Part shown: positions 1 through 6,236 of the stretch, piece by piece
Numbering within the stretch: position 1 is the first letter of the stretch
How the letters are laid out: every line of letters starts with the position of its first letter
Notes under the pieces: generated by a model
What the model saw: the letters and a program-made list of their open reading frames with translations, nothing else
What the model was told of the DNA's origin: nothing
Database searches by the model: none
Origin: Patescibacteria group bacterium
GTDB taxonomy: Bacteria > Patescibacteriota > Minisyncoccia > Moranbacterales > UBA1568
Direction of reading: 5' to 3'
Assembly: GCA_030917745.1 (NCBI GenBank)
Contig: JAUPUC010000095.1
Location: 1-9,544, forward strand
Length of the DNA: 9,544 nt
Made by a program: the position numbers and the translations under genes

Positions 1-592
1 TAATCAATGTCGGCGGTATCATTGGGAGAAAGCCCTTCGCTGTCATTTTTTGCAATGCATACATCATCAATCCCATCACCAAAAGCGCTCCCTCATTCTT
101 CAAATAATACCCTCGATAACCAGCTACTTTGGTGCCGCGTTCGAAATCAAGAATATCCAATCCAACCCCTAAAGCAATATGGTCCTGAGGAACAAAAGAA
201 AATGTTTTCGGTTCTTCGGAACGGAATATCTCGACATTCTCTGTCTCATCTTTCCCGCGTGGAGTATCAGAAGAGACGACATTCGGTACAGAAGCTGCTA
301 CTACTTCGAATCGTTCATTCAATGCGCGAAAATTCGGTTCAATTTCATCGATTTTCTGTTTTATCTCTTTCCCTTTCGCAATCACTTCCGCTCGCTCTTC
401 GGGCGATTGTGATCGCATAATCAGATCATTGATATCGTTTTTGAGAGACTTCAGCTCTTCAAGCTCTTGCTGCATACTGATCCGTTCCTGATCAAGTTTC
501 AGCAACGCGTCTAAATCACAGACGCTTTTTTTCAGCGCGATAGCCTCACGAATCAAAGCTTCATTTCCACGAATAAATCGAATATCGAGCAT
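1..592 (-). CDS. serS: Seryl-tRNA synthetase, N-terminal part (runs off the window)
   Basis: Class II synthetase that charges tRNA-Ser with serine in the cytoplasm. Only the first 197 codons are here, somewhat under half of a usual SerRS of about 420 residues. The start MLDIRFIRGN is typical of the family. Residues about 27-100 are charged and heptad-like (QQELEELKSLKNDIND and onwards), matching the long antiparallel coiled-coil arm that grips the tRNA-Ser variable arm. The last visible residues, GFLPMIPPTLI, fit class II motif 1 with its conserved proline pair. Motifs 2 and 3 and the active site lie beyond position 1. The ATG at 592 is chosen because an in-frame TAA sits just upstream at 605-607. 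No Shine-Dalgarno lies at normal distance: the nearest, AAGGAG at 616-621, is 23 nt away. The gene follows pyrG after 102 nt. A weak promoter-like pair (TTGCTT, 17 nt, TAAGCT) lies in that gap but is not convincing. Confidence 0.93.
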   Translation of the reverse strand, partial: MLDIRFIRGNEALIREAIALKKSVCDLDALLKLDQERISMQQELEELKSLKNDINDLIMRSQSPEERAEVIAKGKEIKQKIDEIEPNFRALNERFEVVAASVPNVVSSDTPRGKDETENVEIFRSEEPKTFSFVPQDHIALGVGLDILDFERGTKVAGYRGYYLKNEGALLVMGLMMYALQKMTAKGFLPMIPPTLI

Positions 593-694
593 ACAACGAC
601 ATAATTAACCAATAGCTCCTTTCAGCTTAAAGCGTTCGAAGAGAAAAAGCAAAACCCTACCCTTATCCTCTGTCTCATAAGCAGCCAGAATGTT

Positions 695-2356
695 CTATCC
701 AATCGTTCGAACAGCTGCTTTGAGAAATGCAACAAACAGTGGATGCGGTTTTATCAGCGAAGACTGAAATTCCGGATGAAATTGAGTACCCAAAAAGAAA
801 GGGTGCTGTTTTTTCGGAAGTTCAGCAATTTCCATCAAGATACCATCCGGGGAAGTAGCAGAAAATACCAAGCCTGCTGCTTCAATCTGTTTGATATATT
901 CCGGATTTACCTCATAACGATGTCGATGGCGTTCGAGAACACTGTCGACTTTATAAGCATCTCGAGCAATAGTGCCCGACTTGAGCTTCGCCGCATAATG
1001 ACCGAGCCGCATGGTCGCGCCAAAATTTTTCTTCCGGAGTTTCTCTACTTGCTCAGGGAGAATATCAATGACCGGATACGGTGTATCGCTATTCACTTCT
1101 TTCGTATGCGCGTTCGGAAGCTTCATCACGGAACGAGCATACTCAATAACCATAAGTTGCATTCCGTAGCATAATCCAAAATACGGGATTTTCTCTTCCC
1201 GACAAAAACGAATGGCTGAAATAATACCCTCGATACCCCGCCCACCGAATCCACCCGGAACAAGAATCCCCTGATACTGTCGAAGTGACTCTAATCGCTT
1301 CGGATCTGCTTCAAAATCAGCACTATCCACCCAATCAAGTTCTATTTTCCGTCCGATTTCGCAAGCCGCATGCTTCAACGCCTCAATAACACTGATATAA
1401 GCATCAGAGAAAACATAATCTCCCGTCTTAAAATATTTCCCGACAACACCGATTCGAACAGTTTCTGTAGATTTTCGATTTTTGAATACTCGTTTTTCCC
1501 ATACTGAAAGATCATGTTTTTTCGCTTTCAATCCTAATTTTTTAAGCAAACGATTTCCTAAGTCATCCTGCTCAAAGTTGAGCGGTACATCATAAATACT
1601 TTCAACATCAGGAGCGCTGATAACATCCTCTTTGCGGATATTACAATTCACGGCCAATTTTTCTTTTCGTTTTTCATCAAGAGGCCTATCAGAACGAGCC
1701 ACAATAAAGTCTGGTTGAATCCCTGTTCCATTGAGTGTGCGGACAGCATACTGTGTCGGCTTCGTCTTCATTTCACCGATCTTGCTTGGAATCGGGAGGT
1801 AACTTACCAGCACAAAAAAGACATCGGCTGAATGCTCAAGTTTCATGATACGAGCCGCCTCAAGGAAAAGAATATTCTGATATTCCCCTACCGTACCACC
1901 AATCTCTATAATCGCGATGTCCGCATTCGATGTCCGTGCTGCCTTCTTGATACGCCGAATCACTTCCTGTGGAATATGAGGCACCACTTCGACACAGCGT
2001 CCCTCATACTCGAGATTCCTTTCTTTTTCAATCACTGTCTTATAGACCAGCCCAGTGGTCATATAGTGGTCTCTTGAGAGTTCCAGACCCATGAAACGCT
2101 CATAATTCCCCATATCCTGATCAGTCTCATAACCATCACGAAGCACGAAGACTTCTCCGTGCTCTGTTGGGTTCATGGTACCGGCATCAACATTAATATA
2201 GGGATCAATCTTCAAGGCGGTTACCGCGTATCCTTTTGATTGTAAAATAAGACCAATCGAGGAAGTCGCAACCCCTTTTCCGACACCGCTCATTACCCCG
2301 CCAACCACAAAAATATATTTCGTCGCAGTTTTTTTCTTCAAGTTTCGTGTCGCCAT
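695..2356 (-). CDS. pyrG: CTP synthase (glutamine-hydrolysing)
   Basis: Makes CTP from UTP, ATP and glutamine, the last step of de novo pyrimidine nucleotide synthesis; cytoplasmic. Full length at 553 residues. The N-terminal synthetase domain (about 1-285) has the P-loop GGVMSGVGKG at 19-28, DPYINVDAGTMNP at 51-63, HGEVFVLRDGYETD at 66-79, EIGGTVGE at 151-158 and KTKPTQ at 197-202. The C-terminal class I glutamine amidotransferase domain (about 300-550) has PGGFGGRG at 367-374, the nucleophile Cys396 in GLCYGMQ, ERHRHRYEVN at 475-484, and His527 and Glu529 in FHPEF. Several loops differ from the E. coli form in the way CPR enzymes do: MSG in the P-loop, LCYG rather than LCLG, and VGEYQN rather than VGDIES. 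The ATG at 2356 follows a weak AGAGAG ribosome site 5 nt upstream. The gene lies 77 nt after rplI and a terminator-like hairpin fills that gap. It ends with TAG. Confidence 0.97.
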   Translation of the reverse strand: MATRNLKKKTATKYIFVVGGVMSGVGKGVATSSIGLILQSKGYAVTALKIDPYINVDAGTMNPTEHGEVFVLRDGYETDQDMGNYERFMGLELSRDHYMTTGLVYKTVIEKERNLEYEGRCVEVVPHIPQEVIRRIKKAARTSNADIAIIEIGGTVGEYQNILFLEAARIMKLEHSADVFFVLVSYLPIPSKIGEMKTKPTQYAVRTLNGTGIQPDFIVARSDRPLDEKRKEKLAVNCNIRKEDVISAPDVESIYDVPLNFEQDDLGNRLLKKLGLKAKKHDLSVWEKRVFKNRKSTETVRIGVVGKYFKTGDYVFSDAYISVIEALKHAACEIGRKIELDWVDSADFEADPKRLESLRQYQGILVPGGFGGRGIEGIISAIRFCREEKIPYFGLCYGMQLMVIEYARSVMKLPNAHTKEVNSDTPYPVIDILPEQVEKLRKKNFGATMRLGHYAAKLKSGTIARDAYKVDSVLERHRHRYEVNPEYIKQIEAAGLVFSATSPDGILMEIAELPKKQHPFFLGTQFHPEFQSSLIKPHPLFVAFLKAAVRTIG

Positions 2357-2364
2357 AATTACTC

Positions 2365-2406
2365 TCTAAAGACAAAGAACCGTCACAAGATGGGAAACGG
2401 CTCTTT
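2365..2406 (-). terminator. Probable intrinsic terminator after rplI (or pyrG leader hairpin)
   Basis: On the minus strand AAAGAGCCGT (2397-2406) pairs with ACGGTTCTTT (2374-2383): ten pairs with one G-T wobble around a 13-nt loop, followed by GTCTTTAG. The T-run is interrupted, so termination may be partial. The hairpin ends 17 nt before the pyrG start codon, so it could also act as a leader element that tunes pyrG. No separate pyrG promoter with both boxes was found; TGTAAT at 2412-2417 could be a -10 box but has no -35 partner. Confidence 0.5.
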
Positions 2407-2433
2407 GGGAAATTACATTTGAAATACGAAGGG

Positions 2434-2874
2434 CTACGCGCCCTGAATTTTTACTTCGAATGAAGCCTCTACACCCTTTCCAAAATGAGCCACTACTTCA
2501 TACTGTCCAACCATTTTAAAAGCCTTCGGAATATCAAGAATTTTTGGATCAATTTCGATACCCTCAACAGAAAGCGTGGCTGCGATTTCATCTGCTCCGA
2601 CTGAACCGAACAAACGACCCTCTTCAGATCTCGTCCGTATCACCACAGAACGATCACGAAGCGCATTAGCCTGCAATAACAAGGCCCTTTTTTCATCTGC
2701 TATTTCCTCGGCTCGTTTCCGCTTGATTTCTTCTACCTGCTTAATCCCAGCCGGGGTAGCTACTTTGGCTATGCCTTGAGGAAACAAAAAGTTGAGCGCG
2801 TAACCGCTCGCGACTTCTTTTACATCACCAACTTTCCCAATCTTTGGGCTATCCTTCATGAGAATCACCTTCAT
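2434..2874 (-). CDS. rplI: 50S ribosomal protein bL9
   Basis: Large-subunit protein that binds 23S rRNA and reaches out from the base of the L1 stalk. It is 146 residues from the ATG at 2874, the usual size. The N-terminal rRNA-binding domain is clear (MKVILMKDSPKIGKVGDV, then SGYALNFLFPQGIA at about 23-36). A charged connecting helix follows (about 43-75), then a C-terminal domain with the conserved GRLFGSVG. The reading frame can be extended two codons to a TTG at 2880, but family proteins begin MKVIL, so the ATG is preferred. No clear Shine-Dalgarno precedes it. It sits 127 nt after queA with its own promoter-like boxes and two palindromes upstream. A small hairpin (AGGGC, loop GCGTA, GCCCT; 2430-2444) spans its TAG stop. 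bL9 is, from memory, missing in several CPR lineages, so its presence narrows the host. Confidence 0.96.
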   Translation of the reverse strand: MKVILMKDSPKIGKVGDVKEVASGYALNFLFPQGIAKVATPAGIKQVEEIKRKRAEEIADEKRALLLQANALRDRSVVIRTRSEEGRLFGSVGADEIAATLSVEGIEIDPKILDIPKAFKMVGQYEVVAHFGKGVEASFEVKIQGA

Positions 2875-2901
2875 ACCCAATATTTCACTGTATTAGTACG
2901 T

Positions 2902-2919
2902 TTTCCAGTGTACAGGAAA
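2902..2919. repeat. Imperfect palindrome over the rplI -10 box
   Basis: On the minus strand it reads TTTCCTGTACACTGGAAA, with seven of nine positions pairing. It covers the predicted -10 box TACACT, a usual place for a repressor operator. Possible operator; no known regulator consensus is recognised. Confidence 0.4.
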
Positions 2920-2936
2920 GCCCTCCTTCTTGGCAA
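2907..2936 (-). promoter_or_regulatory. Predicted rplI promoter
   Basis: TTGCCA (2931-2936) and TACACT (2907-2912) lie 18 nt apart on the minus strand and match 5/6 and 4/6 of the sigma-70 consensus. A start around 2900 would give a leader of about 26 nt before the rplI ATG. Each box sits inside a palindrome, described separately. Confidence 0.5.
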
Positions 2937-2946
2937 GAAGCTTCTT
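2926..2946. repeat. Overlapping inverted repeats at the rplI -35 box
   Basis: CTTCTT, a three-base gap and AAGAAG (2926-2940) form an inverted repeat. The same AAGAAG then forms a perfect 12-base palindrome with a second CTTCTT (2935-2946). The predicted -35 box TTGCCA lies at the centre of the first repeat. This may be an operator, or a weak hairpin at the end of the queA transcript; no T-run follows, so it is not called a terminator. Confidence 0.4.
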
Positions 2947-3001
2947 CCTCTTCGTTTTTCCTCACCACTTTTTCACCCAACCATGAGTGCCACCTATGCT
3001 G

Positions 3002-4057
3002 CTACAGAATCAGCATGCTATCACCAAAAGAATAAAAAGCGAACTGATTTTCGATAGCCACACGATAGAGGTCAATGAGGTTTCGTTTCGCTCCCTTATC
3101 ACGGAGAAAGGCATCAACCAACAACATCAATGAGGTCTTCGGAAGATGGAAGTTGGTAATCAAAATTTCTGCTCCCCCGAAATGATGCGGTGGGAAAATA
3201 AAAAGATTGGTCGTACCAGAATATGCCGAAAATTTCCCGGCATGACAAACGGATTCAAGCGTACGAAGCGCGGTGGTCCCCACTGCTATGATTGGATGAT
3301 GTTCCAGTTTTGCACTATTTAAAAGATTTGCTACCGAATGCGAAACCGCAAAGCGTTCCGTGTGAAGTGTCTTGGAGAGAAAATTCTGCTCTGTCAGAGG
3401 AGCAAAAGTTCCTCGTCCAACATCGAGCGTCACTGTTCCAGACACAATTTCCTTCTTTGCAAAAGCCGCGAATACCTCATCAGTGAGATGAAGCCCGGCA
3501 GTGGGAGCTGCAACTGATGCTCCCGATTGAGCGAATATCGTCTGATAACGCTCACGTAACACCTCCTCGGGAATAGTCTGATCTCCTTCAAGATAGTGCG
3601 GAACCGGTGTTTCACCAAAACGATCGAGAAGGTCTCTAAGCGGAAGATTTGTCGTGCTTTCCAGACGTACAGAAAAGATAGCTTCTTGCTGACCTGTAAC
3701 CTCAAAGCAATCTCCGTTTGGAAAGCGTAATCGTTGTCCAATATGTATTTTCCGATCAACCAAAACAGGGATGTCTCTCCCTTCATCCCACTGGTTCATA
3801 AGTACAAATACCTCTATCTTTCCCCCTGTTTCCTTCGAAAGCCAGAGACGCACCGGGAGAACACGTGTATCATTGAGTACCAGAAATGATTGCTCAGGAA
3901 GATAATCAGCGATATTCCGAAAAATATCCAATATCACAGTATCGGTTCGAGTGTCATACACAAACAGGCGAGCGCTGTCCCGTGGCTCAACACCCTGCTT
4001 TCGGATGAGCTCCGGCGGAAGTGCATAATCATACTGATTCAGGTCGATAAAATTCAT
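3002..4057 (-). CDS. queA: S-adenosylmethionine:tRNA ribosyltransferase-isomerase
   Basis: Transfers and isomerises the ribosyl part of SAM onto preQ1 at position 34 of tRNAs with a GUN anticodon, giving epoxyqueuosine. It is 351 residues, normal for QueA. Family motifs run along its whole length: PPELIRK at 14-20, EPRDSARL at 24-31, NDTRVLP at 62-68, GGKIEV at 78-83, RERYQT at 168-173, SVAAPTAGLH at 181-190, VGRGTF at 213-218, AVGTTALRTLES at 258-269, TNFHLPKTSLMLL at 301-313 and YSFGDSML at 342-349. The ATG at 4057 gives the normal N-terminus; a TTG nine codons upstream (4084) is open but unlike the family. No strong Shine-Dalgarno is visible. The usual partner tgt is not adjacent: rplI lies downstream and a small unknown gene upstream. 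A good promoter lies about 40 nt upstream, directly after a terminator, so queA probably starts its own transcript. Confidence 0.95.
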   Translation of the reverse strand: MNFIDLNQYDYALPPELIRKQGVEPRDSARLFVYDTRTDTVILDIFRNIADYLPEQSFLVLNDTRVLPVRLWLSKETGGKIEVFVLMNQWDEGRDIPVLVDRKIHIGQRLRFPNGDCFEVTGQQEAIFSVRLESTTNLPLRDLLDRFGETPVPHYLEGDQTIPEEVLRERYQTIFAQSGASVAAPTAGLHLTDEVFAAFAKKEIVSGTVTLDVGRGTFAPLTEQNFLSKTLHTERFAVSHSVANLLNSAKLEHHPIIAVGTTALRTLESVCHAGKFSAYSGTTNLFIFPPHHFGGAEILITNFHLPKTSLMLLVDAFLRDKGAKRNLIDLYRVAIENQFAFYSFGDSMLIL

Positions 4058-4102
4058 ACCGGAAATCTCAAACAAGAGTGACAAAACATTCTCTTGAATC
4101 GT

Positions 4103-4131
4103 ATCTTAACAATGCACTTCCGAACTGACAA
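4103..4131 (-). promoter_or_regulatory. Predicted queA promoter
   Basis: TTGTCA (4126-4131, 5/6 of consensus), a 17-nt spacer, then TAAGAT (4103-4108, 4/6), with TG one base before the -10 as in extended -10 promoters. A start near 4096 gives a leader of about 40 nt. The -35 box begins in the T-rich tail of the upstream terminator, so the two units abut. The -10 hexamer is identical to the one predicted for the small upstream gene. Confidence 0.6.
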
Positions 4132-4167
4132 GAAAAACAGCGTCCAAGGTACATTCACCCGAGACGC
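4130..4167 (-). terminator. Intrinsic terminator after the small unknown gene
   Basis: On the minus strand GCGTCTCGGGT (4157-4167) pairs with ACCTTGGACGC (4140-4150) around the loop GAATGT. Eleven positions pair with one mismatch and two G-T wobbles. TGTTTTTCTT follows at once. It lies 29 nt after the stop of the 69-codon gene and before the queA promoter. Confidence 0.75.
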
Positions 4168-4196
4168 CGCACACCAGGAGGAATATCCGCATGATG

Positions 4197-4406
4197 CTAA
4201 AGAACACTCTCATCGTTGAGAAAAACCAAAAAAATGAGATATGGGTCGACATCTCCGGATTTCATTGCGCGCAACAAATGCTGCACGGCTACGGCCTCCT
4301 CCTGAGGGCCTCCGCAAGATCCGTACATTATCCCGCGAGCAATGAAAATATAAGCATGCAAAGCCTCATAGGGCATATCTGCCATGAAAGTGCCTGCCTG
4401 TGTCAT
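4197..4406 (-). CDS. Small protein of unknown function (69 residues)
   Basis: The family is not recognised. The protein is mixed hydrophobic and acidic, with stretches that look helical (MPYEALHAYIFIARGIMYG at 11-29, PQEEAVAVQHLLRAMKSG at 34-51) and a hydrophobic patch near the end (YLIFLVFL at 56-63). It has one Cys, in GSCGG, no convincing signal peptide and no nucleotide-binding motif. It is most likely soluble or peripheral. Expression signals support it: GGGAG at 4414-4418, 7 nt before the ATG; a promoter with 17-nt spacing about 80 nt upstream; and a strong terminator 29 nt after the TAG. It therefore looks monocistronic between murJ and queA. The opposite strand carries a longer frame (4191-4640) with a good ribosome site. 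Its product is Ser/His/Lys/Cys-rich and its end overlaps murJ, so the minus-strand reading is preferred. Confidence 0.6.
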   Translation of the reverse strand: MTQAGTFMADMPYEALHAYIFIARGIMYGSCGGPQEEAVAVQHLLRAMKSGDVDPYLIFLVFLNDESVL

Positions 4407-4445
4407 CGTTTATCTCCCAAAAAAAAGAACTTTTCAATCTCAACA

Positions 4446-4474
4446 GAAAAAAAAGGAAACACGACCACCGTCGT
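4446..4474 (-). terminator. Leader hairpin with T-run (terminator or attenuator)
   Basis: On the minus strand ACGAC, loop GGTG and GTCGT form a perfect five-pair stem (4461-4474). Three further A-T pairs are possible past a G-G mismatch. Then GTTTCC and eight Ts follow (4447-4454). It lies just downstream of the predicted start of the small gene's transcript, so it may be an attenuator in that leader, or the end of the murJ transcript. The short stem and the six-base gap before the T-run make it weaker than the terminator at 4130-4167. Confidence 0.45.
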
Positions 4475-4485
4475 CTTTTCAACCT

Positions 4486-4514
4486 ATCTTAGAAAAAAGA
4501 GCCTCCCTCGTCAA
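4486..4514 (-). promoter_or_regulatory. Predicted promoter of the small unknown gene
   Basis: TTGACG (4509-4514, 5/6 of consensus), a 17-nt spacer, then TAAGAT (4486-4491, 4/6). A start near 4479 gives a leader of about 70 nt, beginning at the hairpin described separately. It starts 30 nt after the murJ stop codon. Confidence 0.55.
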
Positions 4515-4544
4515 ATCACTTCACAGATACAAACCCATTCAGAC

Positions 4545-6203
4545 TTACCATTCACCTTTCTCCGGATGATCTTCGGCAGATGCCAATGCTTCTGGCTGGC
4601 GAAGAATTCGACACCACACAAAACGCCGGAGCATATGTAATTCCTCCACTCGGAGCCAAACACAAAGAAACACATAAGCTGCCCCACCAATAGAAAGTCC
4701 GAAAAAGAGCTGGAGAAACACCTTCACAAACGTGTCTAATTCGTTGACCGTCAATGCGAATACGTATTTCGATACCTGCGCCAACAAACCAGCAAGCACC
4801 GCTGCTAAAGCAATTTTAAGAGCCGGTGTAAACATCTGGGTATCATCCCAATACGCTGTTTTTCGCTTCAGCGTAAAATACAACAAGCCAAAATTAACCA
4901 TGGTGACGAGCGAAAAAATCAATGCGAGCCCCTCAATAGAAAAATAATCTGACTGTTTCAAACAAATCAACAGTAAAATATGAAACGTCTCTGCTCCACA
5001 CGCAAGATATAGAGGAGTTTTTGTATTTTGGAGAGCAAAAAATCCCCGAGTGAACAATGGGATAAGACTCTGTGCAAACAGGCTGATAGAAAGTAAAGCG
5101 AGCACATTAAACGTCACGATAGTATCTTCCCAATTAAACTGCCCACTCCCCAGAATCACCCGAACAAATTGTGCCCGAAACACAATAATCAGTGCCGAGA
5201 GAGGTAAAACAAAAAATAAAATACGTCTTGTTGTATCCGCTAGAAGCGCAAAAAACACCTTTTCTTTCTGCTCAGCCACCGCGCTGGAAAGTGCTGGAAA
5301 TACGGCTACTGAAAATGCAACTCCGAAAAGCCCCAAAGCCACGCTTTGAATATTATTCGCAAGCGTAAACGCGGCAAGACTCCCTGAGACCAAAAGAGAG
5401 GCAAAGCCAGTCATAATCAAAAGACCTATTTGATTGACACCCATACTGAGAGAACGCGGAATCATAAGATGTATGACTCGCCTGAGCTCTGGATTACGTA
5501 GTGACTGCCACGGATGGAAATCAACTCGCCACCCCGCTGTAGAAAAAGCTGGCCACTGTGTCACCATGTGTAGAAGAGCGCCAATCACTACACCCCAACC
5601 CAATCCTGACACGCCAATCAACGGAACAAGAACCAGAATACCGAAAAGAATACCTGTGTTATAGAACAACGGCGCGAAAGAATACGCTATAAAACGCCGA
5701 AAAGACATCAATACACCGCTCAGTACAGAACTCACCGCAAGAAAAATCGGAGAGAGAAGCATGATTCGAGTCAAGCTGATGGTTAATTCACGTTTTTCTC
5801 CCACAAAGCCAGGCGCAACAATCGTGACTACTGAACCCGCAAACACCACTCCTAAAAAACACGCTATTCCAAGTACGACTATTAAGAGCCCCAGGACGTC
5901 CGATGCCAATCTCCATGCCTCTATTTCTTTTTTCTGTGATCTCAGCTCCGTAAATACCGGGAGAAACGCCGCCGAAAGCGCACCAAGCACCATCAGACTA
6001 TAGAATAAATCTGGTAGGCGAAAAGCAGCATAGTAAGCATCCAGTGTATCGCCAGCCCCAAACTGCGAAGCCAAAAGACGATCCCGCACAAATCCAAGAA
6101 ACCGACTGGCAATGCCCGCAAGAGAAATAATCAAAGCAGCCATACCGATGGTCTGCGTTTTTCTCAGGCCCGCGCTCCGCCACAGGCGTATTACATATTC
6201 CAT
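4545..6203 (-). CDS. murJ: MurJ/MviN-type lipid flippase
   Basis: Polytopic inner-membrane protein of the MOP superfamily. The family flips lipid II, or a related lipid-linked precursor, to the outside for wall synthesis. It is 552 residues from the ATG at 6203, with many hydrophobic segments and a short charged cytoplasmic tail. The N-terminal signature is clear: SRFLGFVRD at about 33-41, FGAG at 48-51, LDAYYAAFRLPDL at 54-66 and GALSAAFLPVF at 74-84. Two Arg and one Asp match E. coli R18, R24 and D39 in spacing. The positions of E. coli R52 and R270 are Tyr (in DLFYSL) and Asn (in LANNIQSVA). The codon before the ATG is GTG, an alternative start; neither has a clear ribosome site. It follows the DUF4012 gene by about 30 nt, so it is probably co-transcribed and translationally dependent on it. 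A link with envelope glycan synthesis fits the neighbours. Confidence 0.92.
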   Translation of the reverse strand: MEYVIRLWRSAGLRKTQTIGMAALIISLAGIASRFLGFVRDRLLASQFGAGDTLDAYYAAFRLPDLFYSLMVLGALSAAFLPVFTELRSQKKEIEAWRLASDVLGLLIVVLGIACFLGVVFAGSVVTIVAPGFVGEKRELTISLTRIMLLSPIFLAVSSVLSGVLMSFRRFIAYSFAPLFYNTGILFGILVLVPLIGVSGLGWGVVIGALLHMVTQWPAFSTAGWRVDFHPWQSLRNPELRRVIHLMIPRSLSMGVNQIGLLIMTGFASLLVSGSLAAFTLANNIQSVALGLFGVAFSVAVFPALSSAVAEQKEKVFFALLADTTRRILFFVLPLSALIIVFRAQFVRVILGSGQFNWEDTIVTFNVLALLSISLFAQSLIPLFTRGFFALQNTKTPLYLACGAETFHILLLICLKQSDYFSIEGLALIFSLVTMVNFGLLYFTLKRKTAYWDDTQMFTPALKIALAAVLAGLLAQVSKYVFALTVNELDTFVKVFLQLFFGLSIGGAAYVFLCVWLRVEELHMLRRFVWCRILRQPEALASAEDHPEKGEW

Positions 6204-6236
6204 CACTCAATATTCAAATCACTTAATCAAAAACCG

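Noticed and set aside
7..420. Plus-strand open frame over the start of the window
   Set aside because: It is a shadow of serS, whose minus-strand translation matches the family throughout.
593..694. T-box or terminator between pyrG and serS
   Set aside because: The gap is only 102 nt, too short for a T-box leader. The only stem seen (CTTAT/ATAAG) is five weak pairs without a clean T-run directly after it.
2878..2880. TTG start for rplI two codons upstream
   Set aside because: bL9 proteins begin MKVIL; the ATG at 2874 gives this directly.
4058..4084. TTG start adding nine residues to QueA
   Set aside because: The extra residues are not family-like and no ribosome site precedes the TTG.
4191..4640. 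Plus-strand frame of 149 codons with AGGAGG nine bases before its start
   Set aside because: Its codons lie exactly opposite those of the minus-strand small frame. The product is Ser/Lys/His/Cys-rich with no family look, the last 96 nt are antisense to murJ, and no good plus-strand promoter was seen (CTGACA, 19 nt, TACATT at best). Kept only as a strand-conflict finding.
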